The notes under the pieces: generated by a model | What the model was told of the DNA's origin: nothing | Seen by the model: only the letters and a program-made list of their open reading frames with translations | Database searches by the model: none | Assembly: GCA_963724805.1 (NCBI GenBank) | Contig: CAVRWA010000011.1 | Span: 1,054,001 to 1,118,000 of the forward strand | Source: CAVQZA01 sp963724805 | Lineage (GTDB): Bacteria; Actinomycetota; Thermoleophilia; Gaiellales; Gaiellaceae | DNA: 64,000 nucleotides | Direction: 5' to 3' | Position numbers and translations under genes: made by a program | Shown here: positions 49,765 through 58,254 of the stretch, in pieces | Layout of the letters: every line of letters begins with the position of its first letter | Numbering within the stretch: position 1 is the stretch's first letter

Positions 49765-51224
49765 CCGGCCTCCGCCGAGGCGAGCTCCGCCTCGTGCGCC
49801 TGCTCGGCCTCGCCGTACGCGACCGCCGCGCTCGTGCGGAGGAACATGGCCCCGATCACTGCTGCCGCCAGCGCGAACACCGCGCCGACGAGGAACGCCG
49901 CGTGGTAGCCGCCGTTCAGCGCCGCGAGCGCGCTGTCGCCCGAGGCGATCAGGGTGTCCGTGCGAGAGGCTGCGAGGCTCGCAAGAATCGCGAGGCCGAG
50001 CGCGCCGCCCATCATGAACGCGGTGTTGACCACTCCGGAGGCGAGGCCGGCCTCCTCGGGCGCGACGTCGCTCATCGCGGCCAGGAGCATCGGGTTGAAC
50101 GCGATCCCGGCGCCGAAGCCGAGCAGGAGCATGCTCGGCAGCACGTCGAGGGCGAAGTTCCCGTCCACTGGCGCCCGCGCGAACAGTGCGAGCCCCGCCG
50201 CCGCGAGCGTGAGCCCGACAGCGAGCGGCCGCCTGATCCCGAAGCGCATCACGAGCTTGGCCGAGAGGCCGATCGAGAAGGCGCCCATGATCAGGTTCGC
50301 CGGCAGGAACGCGAGACCGACCTGCAGCGGGCTGTACCCCAGCACGAGCTGGAGGTAGAGCGCGGAGAGGAAGAACCAGGCGAACATGGCCGCCGCCCAG
50401 AGCACCCCGACGATGTTCGCCGTCGCGACGTTGCGCAGCTTGAACAGGCCGAGCGGCACGAGCGGCGAGGCGACCCTCGATTCGATCACGAGGAAGAGGC
50501 CGATCAGGCCGGCGGCGACCGCGAGCAGCCCGAGCGTCTGGGCGGACGTCCAGCCGAGCCGGTTCCCGTTCACGATCGCGTACACGGCGAGCATCAGCGC
50601 CACGGTCACCGTGACCGCCCCGGCGACGTCGAGCCTGGTGTTCGCGGCGACTCCCCGACCCCCCGGGAGCAGCCTCAGCGAGAGGGCGATCACGCCGATC
50701 CCGATCGGGATGTTGACGAGGAAGATCCAGTGCCAGTCGAGGACGTCGGTGAGGATTCCACCCAGGAGGACTCCGATCGAGCCGCCGCCGGCGGCGACGA
50801 AGCCGAAGATGCCCATCGCCTTTGCCCGCTCGGCGGGCTCGGTGAACAGGGTCATCATCAACGAGAGCCCGACTGCCGAGACCACGGCGCCGCCGAGGCC
50901 CTGAACCGCGCGCGCCACGATCAGCGACGCCTGCGAGGTCGAGAGGCCGCACGCGAGCGAGGCGACGGTGAAGAGCGAGATCCCGATCAGGAACAGCCGC
51001 CGGTGGCCGAACAGGTCGCCGAGGCGCCCGCCGAGCAGGAGGAACCCGCCGAAGGTCAGCAGGTAGGCGTTCACGACCCAGGCGAGCGAGGTCTCGGAGA
51101 AGCCGAGATCCTTCCGGATCGACGGCAGGGCGACGTTCACGATCGTCGTGTCGAGCACGATCATCAGGGTGCCGAGGCACAGGACGACCAGTGCGTACCA
51201 GCGAGTGCGGCTGTCGATGGTCAC
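49761..51224 (-). CDS. MFS multidrug efflux transporter, DHA2 (EmrB/QacA) type
   Basis: A 487-residue transporter with about 14 membrane helices. The motifs LDTTIVNVALPSIRKDLG in helix 1, GGRLGDLFGHRRLF between helices 2 and 3, and GGAVVSAVGLSLMMTLF are typical of the DHA2 drug:H+ family. GTG 51224 follows GGAGGAGACC directly. It is the third gene of an arsR-SRPBCC-MFS operon, so it is probably controlled by that ArsR-type protein. Confidence 0.9.
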   Translation of the reverse strand: MTIDSRTRWYALVVLCLGTLMIVLDTTIVNVALPSIRKDLGFSETSLAWVVNAYLLTFGGFLLLGGRLGDLFGHRRLFLIGISLFTVASLACGLSTSQASLIVARAVQGLGGAVVSAVGLSLMMTLFTEPAERAKAMGIFGFVAAGGGSIGVLLGGILTDVLDWHWIFLVNIPIGIGVIALSLRLLPGGRGVAANTRLDVAGAVTVTVALMLAVYAIVNGNRLGWTSAQTLGLLAVAAGLIGLFLVIESRVASPLVPLGLFKLRNVATANIVGVLWAAAMFAWFFLSALYLQLVLGYSPLQVGLAFLPANLIMGAFSIGLSAKLVMRFGIRRPLAVGLTLAAAGLALFARAPVDGNFALDVLPSMLLLGFGAGIAFNPMLLAAMSDVAPEEAGLASGVVNTAFMMGGALGLAILASLAASRTDTLIASGDSALAALNGGYHAAFLVGAVFALAAAVIGAMFLRTSAAVAYGEAEQAHEAELASAEAG

Positions 51225-51234
51225 GGTCTCCTCC

Positions 51235-51723
51235 TCACCTCTTTGCAACGTACTGATCGCGAAGCTCTTCCCACCGGGGCCACGACCAGTCGATCGGGTT
51301 GCCGTCGAGCGCTAGCTCCAGCCGCTCGAGGGAGTGGTGCATCCCGGACGCGTAGTGGTTCTCGACCGCGCGCTCGTAGGAGGACATCGTCTGGGTCAGG
51401 ACGAGCCGGCACCCGTCGCCGTCCGGCTCGAGCTCCCAGCGCATCTCGCCGTCGTCCATCGCGGTGTGGACGAAGAGGCGCGGCGGCTCGACCCGCAGCA
51501 CGGTGAACGAGAACTCCGTCGAGTCGGGGTCGGCCATCCGCATCTCATAGCTGCCTCCCTCGACGAGGTCGAGCTCGATCTCGGCCTCGAAGGGCAGGAA
51601 CCATTCCGCGAGCTGCTCGGGGCGCGTGATCGCCTCCCACACGCGCTCGACCGGGTGCGCGAAGTTGCGCTCGAAGACCAGCACGGCGCCGGTGCCGACC
51701 GCCTCGAGTGTTCCGTCGTTCAT
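51235..51723 (-). CDS. SRPBCC/AHSA1-domain protein
   Basis: A 162-residue START-like fold: FERNFAHPVERVWEAITRPEQLAEWF, then GGSYEMRM and HHSLERLELAL. The ArsR-SRPBCC pairing is common in actinobacteria; the SRPBCC protein may bind a hydrophobic ligand. ATG 51723 overlaps the arsR-type stop as ATGA, and it ends 10 bp before the MFS start. Confidence 0.87.
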   Translation of the reverse strand: MNDGTLEAVGTGAVLVFERNFAHPVERVWEAITRPEQLAEWFLPFEAEIELDLVEGGSYEMRMADPDSTEFSFTVLRVEPPRLFVHTAMDDGEMRWELEPDGDGCRLVLTQTMSSYERAVENHYASGMHHSLERLELALDGNPIDWSWPRWEELRDQYVAKR

Positions 51724-52049
51724 CTTCCGTCCTCCTTCTCTTTGCGGGCGACCTCGTCGAGGTGCCGCTCCAGGGCGTCGAAGCGCTCGGTCCACAGGCG
51801 GCGGTAGGGCGCGAGCCACGCCTCGATCTCGGCGAGCGGCTCCAGGCGGGCCCGGTACAGTCGCCGCTGAGCGTCCTGCCGGACGTCGACGAGCCCGGCC
51901 TCCCGCAGCACGCGCAGGTGCTTGGAGACGCCCGGCTGGCTTACGTGGAGCCGCTCGACGAGCTCCCCCACCGAGCGCTCGCGGTCGCGAACGTCGTCGA
52001 GGATGCGGCGCCGGGTCGGCTCTGCCAGGACGTCGAATGCCGTCTGCAT
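51720..52049 (-). CDS. ArsR-family transcriptional regulator
   Basis: A 109-residue winged-helix repressor: FDVLAEPTRRRILDDVRD, VGELVERLHVSQPGVSKHL (recognition helix), RVLREAGLVDVRQDAQRRLY. No metal-binding ELCVC motif is present, so it is not an arsenic sensor. ATG 52049 lies just downstream of a promoter/operator and is probably translated leaderless. Confidence 0.9.
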   Translation of the reverse strand: MQTAFDVLAEPTRRRILDDVRDRERSVGELVERLHVSQPGVSKHLRVLREAGLVDVRQDAQRRLYRARLEPLAEIEAWLAPYRRLWTERFDALERHLDEVARKEKEDGR

Positions 52050-52055
52050 GGAACA

Positions 52056-52085
52056 AATATACACATATGGTTATATGCCTGTCAA
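52056..52085 (-). promoter_or_regulatory. arsR promoter with palindromic operator
   Basis: Minus strand: TTGACA (52085-52080), 18-bp spacer, TATATT (52061-52056), then six bases to the ATG. A 20-bp near-palindrome ATATA-N2-CATATG-N2-TATAT (52057-52076) fills the spacer and -10 box, the expected position for autorepression. Confidence 0.72.
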
Positions 52086-52093
52086 GGAATTAA

Positions 52094-52459
52094 CTAGCGG
52101 ACGGTGACGACGAAGCGGCGGGACTCGAACGCCTTCGCCGTCTCGCCGCGGGTGAGGCCGAACGCGACGGTCGTCTTGCCAATTCCGCTCGCACTGCACA
52201 CGAGCACGACGCTCGCCCCGACGTCCGCCTCGGGGACCTGCTGCCACGACGTGCGAGTCGAACGGGCTGGCGATGCGCCAGACCTTGCCGCCGGAACGGC
52301 GCGGGAGCGCGAGCGAGACGAGCTGGTCCTTCTGGGTCTGGATCGCCGAGGTCGGCCCGGCCGGAAGTGGCCCGACGGGCGTCGAGTCGGCGAGGGCGGG
52401 TGCGGCGAGCGCGAGGCCGTGAGGACGACGACGGCGATGCGGCGGTTCGTGACGGACAC
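52094..52459 (-). pseudogene. Secreted chagasin-like (I42) protease-inhibitor-like gene, two apparent frameshifts
   Basis: From GTG 52459 the frame encodes TNRRIAVVVLTA. A missing base near 52414 then moves it to the frame of ALAAPALADSTPVGPLPAG (rest of a signal peptide) and QTQKDQLVSLALP...KVWRIASPFDSHVV. An extra base near 52244 returns it to QQVPEADVGASVVLV, ASGIGKTTVAFGL and FESRRFVVTVR. The repaired protein of about 121 residues resembles inhibitor family I42. AGGAG overlapping the upstream stop precedes the start. Both indels lie in GG/CC-type runs, so sequence error is possible. Confidence 0.6.
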
Positions 52460-52466
52460 GCTGCTC

Positions 52467-53078
52467 CTATCGGTCGGGTCGGACACGCTCGCCGGCCCGG
52501 ATCGGGATCCGGAGCCGGTTTGGCGGCGGACACAGCGGGCAGGCCCACCGATCGTCGTACGAGCAGCTCGGGTTGTATGCGAAGTTGAAGTCGAGGACGA
52601 GCCGGCCGTCCTCCATCCCGAGGTCGGCACCCTTGACCGAGTCGAGGACGTATCGGCCCGGGCCGTAGCTCTCGTCGCCGTTGGTGGCGTCGCCGAACGG
52701 GACGAAGATGCCCCCGCCGTAGCCCTCGAGCCAGTAGAGCTCGAGCGAGTGCCGCTCCCCGGCGAGGTCGAAGCCGGCGAGCGCGAACCGCGTGAAGACC
52801 ACCGTCGAGCCGGCGCTCCCGGCGATCTCGCGCGGCTCGGGCGCCGCGGGCTCCACGTCTGCGAGCACCCGGAGGTCGCGGTCGTACGCGAAGTAGTCGA
52901 GGCCCCGGAACACCGCGCGATCGGGAAGCGGCGATTGCGGATGCGAGCCGAACAACTCGTCGCGTGTCTCGTGCCAACGCACCCACGCCGCCACAGGGTC
53001 GGACACGGCGCGAACCTCGGCGTAGAGCTCGAAGACACGCCGCTTCCAGTCGAGCAGGTCGAGGATCCCGGGCGGCAT
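52467..53078 (-). CDS. DUF1684 family protein
   Basis: A 203-residue protein of the DUF1684 family. The conserved C-terminal half is clear: LYWLEGYGGGIFVPFGDATN, YGPGRYVLDSVKGADLG, LDFNFAYNPSCSYDDRW and PLCPPPNRLRIPI. GGAGG stands just before ATG 53078; ATGs at 53114/53120 are alternatives. The biochemical role is unknown. It is followed directly by the chagasin-like gene. Confidence 0.85.
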   Translation of the reverse strand: MPPGILDLLDWKRRVFELYAEVRAVSDPVAAWVRWHETRDELFGSHPQSPLPDRAVFRGLDYFAYDRDLRVLADVEPAAPEPREIAGSAGSTVVFTRFALAGFDLAGERHSLELYWLEGYGGGIFVPFGDATNGDESYGPGRYVLDSVKGADLGMEDGRLVLDFNFAYNPSCSYDDRWACPLCPPPNRLRIPIRAGERVRPDR

Positions 53079-53178
53079 CGCCTCCGTTTCAACGACGCGA
53101 GCCCCGATCCCCATCCCCACTCACGAGCTCGACTACCGCCGCTTGACACGGCCTGCCGGACGCAGTTGGATGGCCGGA

Positions 53179-54687
53179 ATGGCCGCGCCGGAGAAAAGGC
53201 CAGAGGACGAGGCGTCGCGCTACGTCCTGATCACACAGTGCCTTCAGAACGACTTCTTGCTCAACCCGGAGTGCCGGTTGGTGCTCCCGGAGAGGTCGGT
53301 GCGGACGATGCTGCTCGGCCGCCACCAGTTCGAGCTCAAGACGGGCGAGGTCGTCCGCCAGCTTCCGGCCAAGGCGGTCGCCGCCGGGCCGCTCGGGTTG
53401 TTCCTCGAGCAGACGATCGGCCGCCGCCGCCGCGGTGAGGACGGACTGGGTGTCCTGGACGTGATCAACATCCGCGACTGGCATGTCCCCGACGACAACT
53501 ACGACCACGAGCGGCGGAGGTACGGCGCCCACTGCGAGAAGGGCACCTGGGGTGCCGGCTACGTCGACGGCCTCGAGCGCTGGCTCGATCCGGCCGGGCC
53601 GCTGCCCGCCGAAGAGGCACGCTCCTTCGAGGAGGGAAGCGTTCGGATCCACCACGTTCACGCTGACTCGATCTTCGACTTCAGGCCGCGCCGCGAGCGC
53701 ATCGCCGGGGCGGAGGGGCGCAAGTTCGGCAAGTCGGACCTCGAGGTCCTGCTCGATGCGATCGTGCAGGAGTCGGACGCCGACAGGGCCCGTCTCTACG
53801 TCGCAGTGATCGGCGTGTACACCGATATCAAGGTGCAGACGCTCCTGGTCGGGCTGCGCACGCGTTACGAGCTCCCGAACCTCGCGGTCTCCGACACGTT
53901 CACTTCCAGCACTAGTCTCGAGCGCCACCTCGGCGGGCTCGACTTCGCCGCGAAGCTCCTGGCCGTGGAGGTCGTGCACGGAATCAACGACCTCGTTCGC
54001 TTCCTCGGCGGCACGGGCGACCTCGCCGACGAGACGGAGATCGTTGCCGCCGACAGCTTCTCCCGCTACCAGGGTTACTTCCAGGACCGCCAGAACGTGC
54101 TCGCCCACGAAAGCGAGAAGCTGCTTCAGTACGAGCTCTTGACCCAGCGTCGGTCGCTCGAGGTCTACGCGACCATCCGCCGGGCGAACACTTTCCTGAT
54201 GGCCTGGGGGGCGGTGTTCCTCACGGCGACGCTCGTCCTCTCGATCCTCGCCGCGTTCGGCGTCGTCGAATGGCAGCTGGCGGCGGTCACGGGCGGGCTC
54301 AGCCTGGTTCAGTTCGTCGGCGCGTTCTTCTCGCAGCCGAGCTCCGACCTGCAACGCAACCTGACGAACCTCGCCGTCTTCAAGATGATCCTCGAGAGCC
54401 ACAGCCTGAAGACGGCCATCGCGCGCTTCCACCTGACCACGCCGCAGGCGCTGCGCGAACTCCACTCGGAACGTGAGGCCGGCGCCGCTGCACGCCAGAT
54501 CGAGACGTTACGGAAAGAGCTGGAGGCGATCGAAGACGTGGACCGCGCCGACTTCGTGGCGCTTCGCCGACTCGGCTTCAGCACCGAGCCGAGCGCCGCG
54601 GCGAGCGGCGATGCGGTGAGCCCGCCTCCCGAGGAGAGCTCGCCGCCCGAGGAGAGCCCGCCGGCCGAGGAGAGCCCGCCGACGTAG
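53179..54687 (+). CDS. Isochorismatase-fold protein with C-terminal two-helix membrane domain
   Basis: About 502 residues. Residues 10-250 have the isochorismatase-like (cysteine hydrolase) fold: VLITQCLQNDFL, INIRDWHVPDDN, HCEKGTWGA, RKFGKSDLEVLLD and VIGVYTDIKVQTLL. The usual catalytic Asp and Cys positions read Cys and Lys, so it may be inactive. About 320-385 hold two membrane helices (LMAWGAVFLTATLVLSIL; VTGGLSLVQFVGAFF) resembling two-TM domains found beside NLR-like systems. A coiled coil and a PPEES repeat tail follow. TTGACA (53143) and TTGGAT (53166) may be its promoter, making ATG 53179 nearly leaderless; ATG 53170 is an alternative. Confidence 0.75.
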   Translation: MAAPEKRPEDEASRYVLITQCLQNDFLLNPECRLVLPERSVRTMLLGRHQFELKTGEVVRQLPAKAVAAGPLGLFLEQTIGRRRRGEDGLGVLDVINIRDWHVPDDNYDHERRRYGAHCEKGTWGAGYVDGLERWLDPAGPLPAEEARSFEEGSVRIHHVHADSIFDFRPRRERIAGAEGRKFGKSDLEVLLDAIVQESDADRARLYVAVIGVYTDIKVQTLLVGLRTRYELPNLAVSDTFTSSTSLERHLGGLDFAAKLLAVEVVHGINDLVRFLGGTGDLADETEIVAADSFSRYQGYFQDRQNVLAHESEKLLQYELLTQRRSLEVYATIRRANTFLMAWGAVFLTATLVLSILAAFGVVEWQLAAVTGGLSLVQFVGAFFSQPSSDLQRNLTNLAVFKMILESHSLKTAIARFHLTTPQALRELHSEREAGAAARQIETLRKELEAIEDVDRADFVALRRLGFSTEPSAAASGDAVSPPPEESSPPEESPPAEESPPT

Positions 54688-54708
54688 TGATGAGCCGCCG
54701 GACTCTCG

Positions 54709-57700
54709 CTAGCCGCTCGACGATCCGCGACCGGCAGCGGGTACGGGGCAGGTCGTGCGATAGGGAAGGCCGGGGGCGAACTGTTGCCACTCCGCCGTCG
54801 TGAGGTTGGCGACGAGGCGACACACCCGGGTCTGGAGATCTGCGAGGGTGCTCGCGAGGAAGCCTTCCCACAGCAGGACAGTGCCGTCCGTGTCACCAGT
54901 GGCGAGTTTTCGCCCGCCCGGGCTGAAGGCGACGGTCGCGGGGTCGCTCTTGTGGCCGAGGAGCGGCTTGCCGAGCGGGGCGTGTGTGCGCACGTCCCAC
55001 AGCCGCACGGTCTTCGTGCTGTCGCCGGTGACGAGTGTTCGCCCGTCCGGGCTGAAGGCGAGGGTGTTGACGATGTTTCTGTGGTGGAGGGGCTGGCCGA
55101 GTTGGGTCTGTGTGCGCACGTCCCACAGCCGAACCGTGCTGTCGTAACCGCCGGTGGCGAGTGTGTGCCCGTCCGGGCTGAAGGCGACGGAGTAGACCGG
55201 GCCGAAGTGGCCCAAGAGCGGCTTGCCGAGTTGCTTCTGCGTGCCCACGTCCCACAGCCGCACCGGGCTGTTCGAACCGCCGGTGGCGAGCGTACGCCCG
55301 TCCGGGCTGAAGGCGACGCTGTAGACCACCGGGCCGAAGCGACCGAAGAGCGTCTTGCCGATTTCCTTCTGGGTGTCCACGTCCCACAGCCATACGGTGC
55401 CGTCTCGGCCGCCGGTGGCGAGCGTATGCCCGTCCGGGCTGAAGGCGATGCTCTTTATCTCCTTCTTGTGGCCGCGTAGCGGCTTGCCGTACGGGGTGTT
55501 CTTTACCACGTTCCACAGCTTCACCGTGCCATCCGTCTCGCCGACGGCAAATGTGCGCCCGTCGGGGCTGAAGGCGACGCTGCTGAGGTCTCCTTTCTCG
55601 CCCGCAAGGGGCTTGCCAAGCGGGGGATTCTTGCTCACGTCCCACAGCCACACCGTGTTGTCCCAGCTGCCGGTGGCGAGAGCGTGCCCGTCCGCGCTGA
55701 AGGCGAGGCCAACGATCATGTCCTCTTGGCCGAGGAGCGGTTGGCCGAGCTGGGTGCGAGGCTTGCTCACGTCCCACAGCCGCACCGTCGTGTCGAAGCT
55801 ACCGCTCGCGAGCAGCGTGCTGCGCTCGGCCGGGCTGAAGGCGACGCTCGTCACCCCTCCTGTGTGGCCGGAGAGCTGCTTGCCGAGCTGCTTGTGTGCG
55901 TCCACGTCCCACAGCCGCACGGTCTTGTCCCAGCTGCCGCTGGCGAGTGTGCGCCCGTCCCGGCTGAAAGCGACGCTCGTGACACTGTTCTTGTGCCCCC
56001 TGAGCGGCTCGCCGCGCTGCTTCCGCGTGGCAACGTCCCACAGCCGCACGGTGTGGTCGGCGCCGGCGGTCGCGAGGGTCTTCCCGTCCGGGCTGAAGGC
56101 GACCTGCCAGACTTCCCCGGCGCCGAAAGAACGTCTCGATTCGGAAGTGGGCTTGCGCGCGTTCCACAGCGTCACGCCCGAAGCTTCGAAGGAGCCGGAA
56201 GCGAGCGTGCGCCCGTCAGGGCTGAAAGCGACGCTCTGGACGTCTCCTTTGTAGCCGCGGAGCGGCTCGCCGCGTTGCTCGTGCGTGGCCACGTCCCACA
56301 GCCGCACGGTCTTGTCGTCGCTGCCCGTCGCGAGTGTGAGCCCATCCGGGCTGAAGGCGACGCTCTCGACTCGCTCCTTGTGGCCGGAGAGCGGCTTGCC
56401 CCGTTGCTTGTGGGTGTCTACGTCCCACAGCCGCACCGTCTTGTCGTCGCTGCCGGTCGCGAGCGTGTGCCCGTCCGGGCTGAACGCGACGCTGTTGACC
56501 GTGCCTTCATGGCCCCGCAGCGGCGCCCCGAGCTGGGCGTGAGTGGCCACGTCCCACAGCCGCACGGTCGAGTCCCAGCTGCCGGTGGCGAGTATGCGCC
56601 CGTCCGGGCTGAAGGCGACCGAGGTGATCTGGTCCGTGTGGCCGTGCAGGATCGCCGCCGCTCCCGAGCTCTGAGCCGCCTCGAGCGCCGAGATAGTGCT
56701 GCTCTCCGCCTCGACAGTCGGTCTCGTGCCATATGCAGCGAGGCTCAGGAGCAGCGCGATGTCGGGGCGAGTGGGGAGCTGGGTACTTGCGATGGATGCG
56801 AGGGCGATGGACCTCGCCTTCGTCTTCGCGTCGATGGCGGTATGGCGCTCCACGAACGCCCAGCCGCAGAGTGCGGCGAAGACCGCGACCAGTGCGACCA
56901 GCACGATCGATCTGTTCCGGTACTTGCGCCGCAGCGCGCGCCGGCGCTCCTCCTCGGCCTTCCGGCGCTGCTCCTCGTCGTACTCTTTCTGCCACTTGAC
57001 GACCGGTTCGGCGAGGAGGCCGGCGTTGAAGAGCTCGTAGCTCGTGCTTCCTTCGCCCTGGCCGGTGTCGACGGCGGTCAGGATGCGGCCGGTCGCCGTC
57101 TACGCAGAGCTTGTCGAGCACGGCCGTGACCTCTCGCTCGTCGTCCCGCCCCGCCATTCTGGTGAGGACGGACGCGGGGTACGCGACCTTCGTCTTGGTG
57201 GAGCCGGCGAGGAGGCTGAAGCATCTTGCGACGATCTCCTGCTCGGACGGCGAGAGCGGGTCGAGGGCGGCGCGCGACGTAGTTCTCGCGGATCCCCTCG
57301 AGGCCGCCGAGCCTCGTGAGCTGCGCCGCCGTGAGCGTGCGCTCACCGGTCTCGACGGCGTCGCGCCAGAGCCGCTCGAGCACGAGCTGGAGGGCGGGCG
57401 CCTGGATCGCGTTGGCTGCCTGCCCGTCCGGGCTCTGGCTGACGGCCGGGTCCTTGACCGCGCATTCGGCGAGCACCGCCTCGACGAATCCCTCCGCGAT
57501 CTCGACGCGCTGCTCGGCTGGGAGCACGTCGATCGGCCCCCTGATCGCCTTCTCGGCACCGGCGTAACTGAGGTGGTCGATCTTCAATCGGTTGCCGAAC
57601 AGGCTCGGGATCTTGCCCCTGAACCGGTCGAGCTGTGCGAGCTCGTCGTCGCGGAATCGAGAGGAGGAAGCTCGCCCGCACGTCGGCGCGGTTCACCGCC

Positions 57701-58254
57701 TGCGGAAACTCTTCGTCGAACGTGCCGGGCTGGAGCTCGTCGTCGTGGTAGCGGAAGTACTCCTCGAACTGGTCGAACACGACGAGCAGCCGGCCGCTCA
57801 GCTGCTCGCTCCAGTGAGCGAGTACCTCCGCGAGCTTCGCGCCGTCGGGTGGGTCGGGAAGGTCGCTGCGTCCGAGCAGCGCCTCGATCTCAGCGCGTGC
57901 GGCCGCAGCGATCTCCTTCTGGGGATCCGACCAAACGTTCACGACCACCACGGCGAAGTCGTTGAACGCGTCTTCGTCGTTGATGTTCGCTCGAGACTGC
58001 TCGCGCAGTGAGTCGACGACGCCCGCCAACAGGACGGAGCTCTTGCCTACACCGCTCGCGCCGTACAACAGGGTGAGGCGCTTGGAGAGGAGGTTCGCCT
58101 CGACGATCTCCGCCTCTCTTTCTCGCCCGAAGAAGAAGGCGTGATCCTCCTCCGTGAACGGCCTGAGGCCGGGGTAAGGCGACCGTGAGGGCCAGGAAGG
58201 GGGTGGCGGTTGCTCCGTCCCGGTCGGCGTGGCTTGGGCGGCGGTCACGCCCAC
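54709..58254 (-). CDS. nSTAND-type NTPase with transmembrane segment and WD40 repeats, broken by three apparent frameshifts
   Basis: From GTG 58254 (or 58248) the protein begins with a STAND NTPase: SPYPGLRPFTEEDHAFFFGR, Walker A LLYGASGVGKSS, Walker B VVFDQFEEYF. Extra bases near 57654, 57269 and 57088 each shift the frame, yet homologous sequence resumes each time (RDDELAQLDRFRGKIPSLF; ALDPLSPSEQEIVARCF; ILTAVDTGQGEGSTSYELF). A basic region and membrane helix (IVLVALVAVFAALCGWAFV) then lead to 14 WD40 repeats and a C-terminal NLTTAEWQQFAPGLPYRTTC tail. Repaired length is about 1180 residues. It is coupled to the SIR2 gene (TAGTG). As sequenced only the WD40 part (54709-56904) is one long frame. 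Confidence 0.8.
54862..56646 (-). repeat. Fourteen WD40 repeats
   Basis: Fourteen tandem units of about 42 codons, each of the form GH...VxSVAFSPDGxTLATGS-DxTVRLWDV. The count suits two seven-bladed propellers. Units 1-3, 6 and 10-12 are very alike. Such sensor domains recognise ligands in STAND proteins. Confidence 0.9.

Noticed and set aside
47640..51506. A 1288-codon open frame on the plus strand
   Set aside because: It is a high-GC shadow frame: arginine/proline-rich and running in other frames or antisense over the DUF1906, methyltransferase and MFS genes, which have clear family motifs.
53143..53178. TTG at 53143 as the start of the isochorismatase-fold gene
   Set aside because: That TTG is part of TTGACA, a probable -35 box, and has no ribosome site; the ATGs at 53170/53179 are better.
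54862..56646. A CRISPR-like or tandem DNA repeat array
   Set aside because: The period is about 126-130 bp and codes for WD40 units in frame; there are no spacers.
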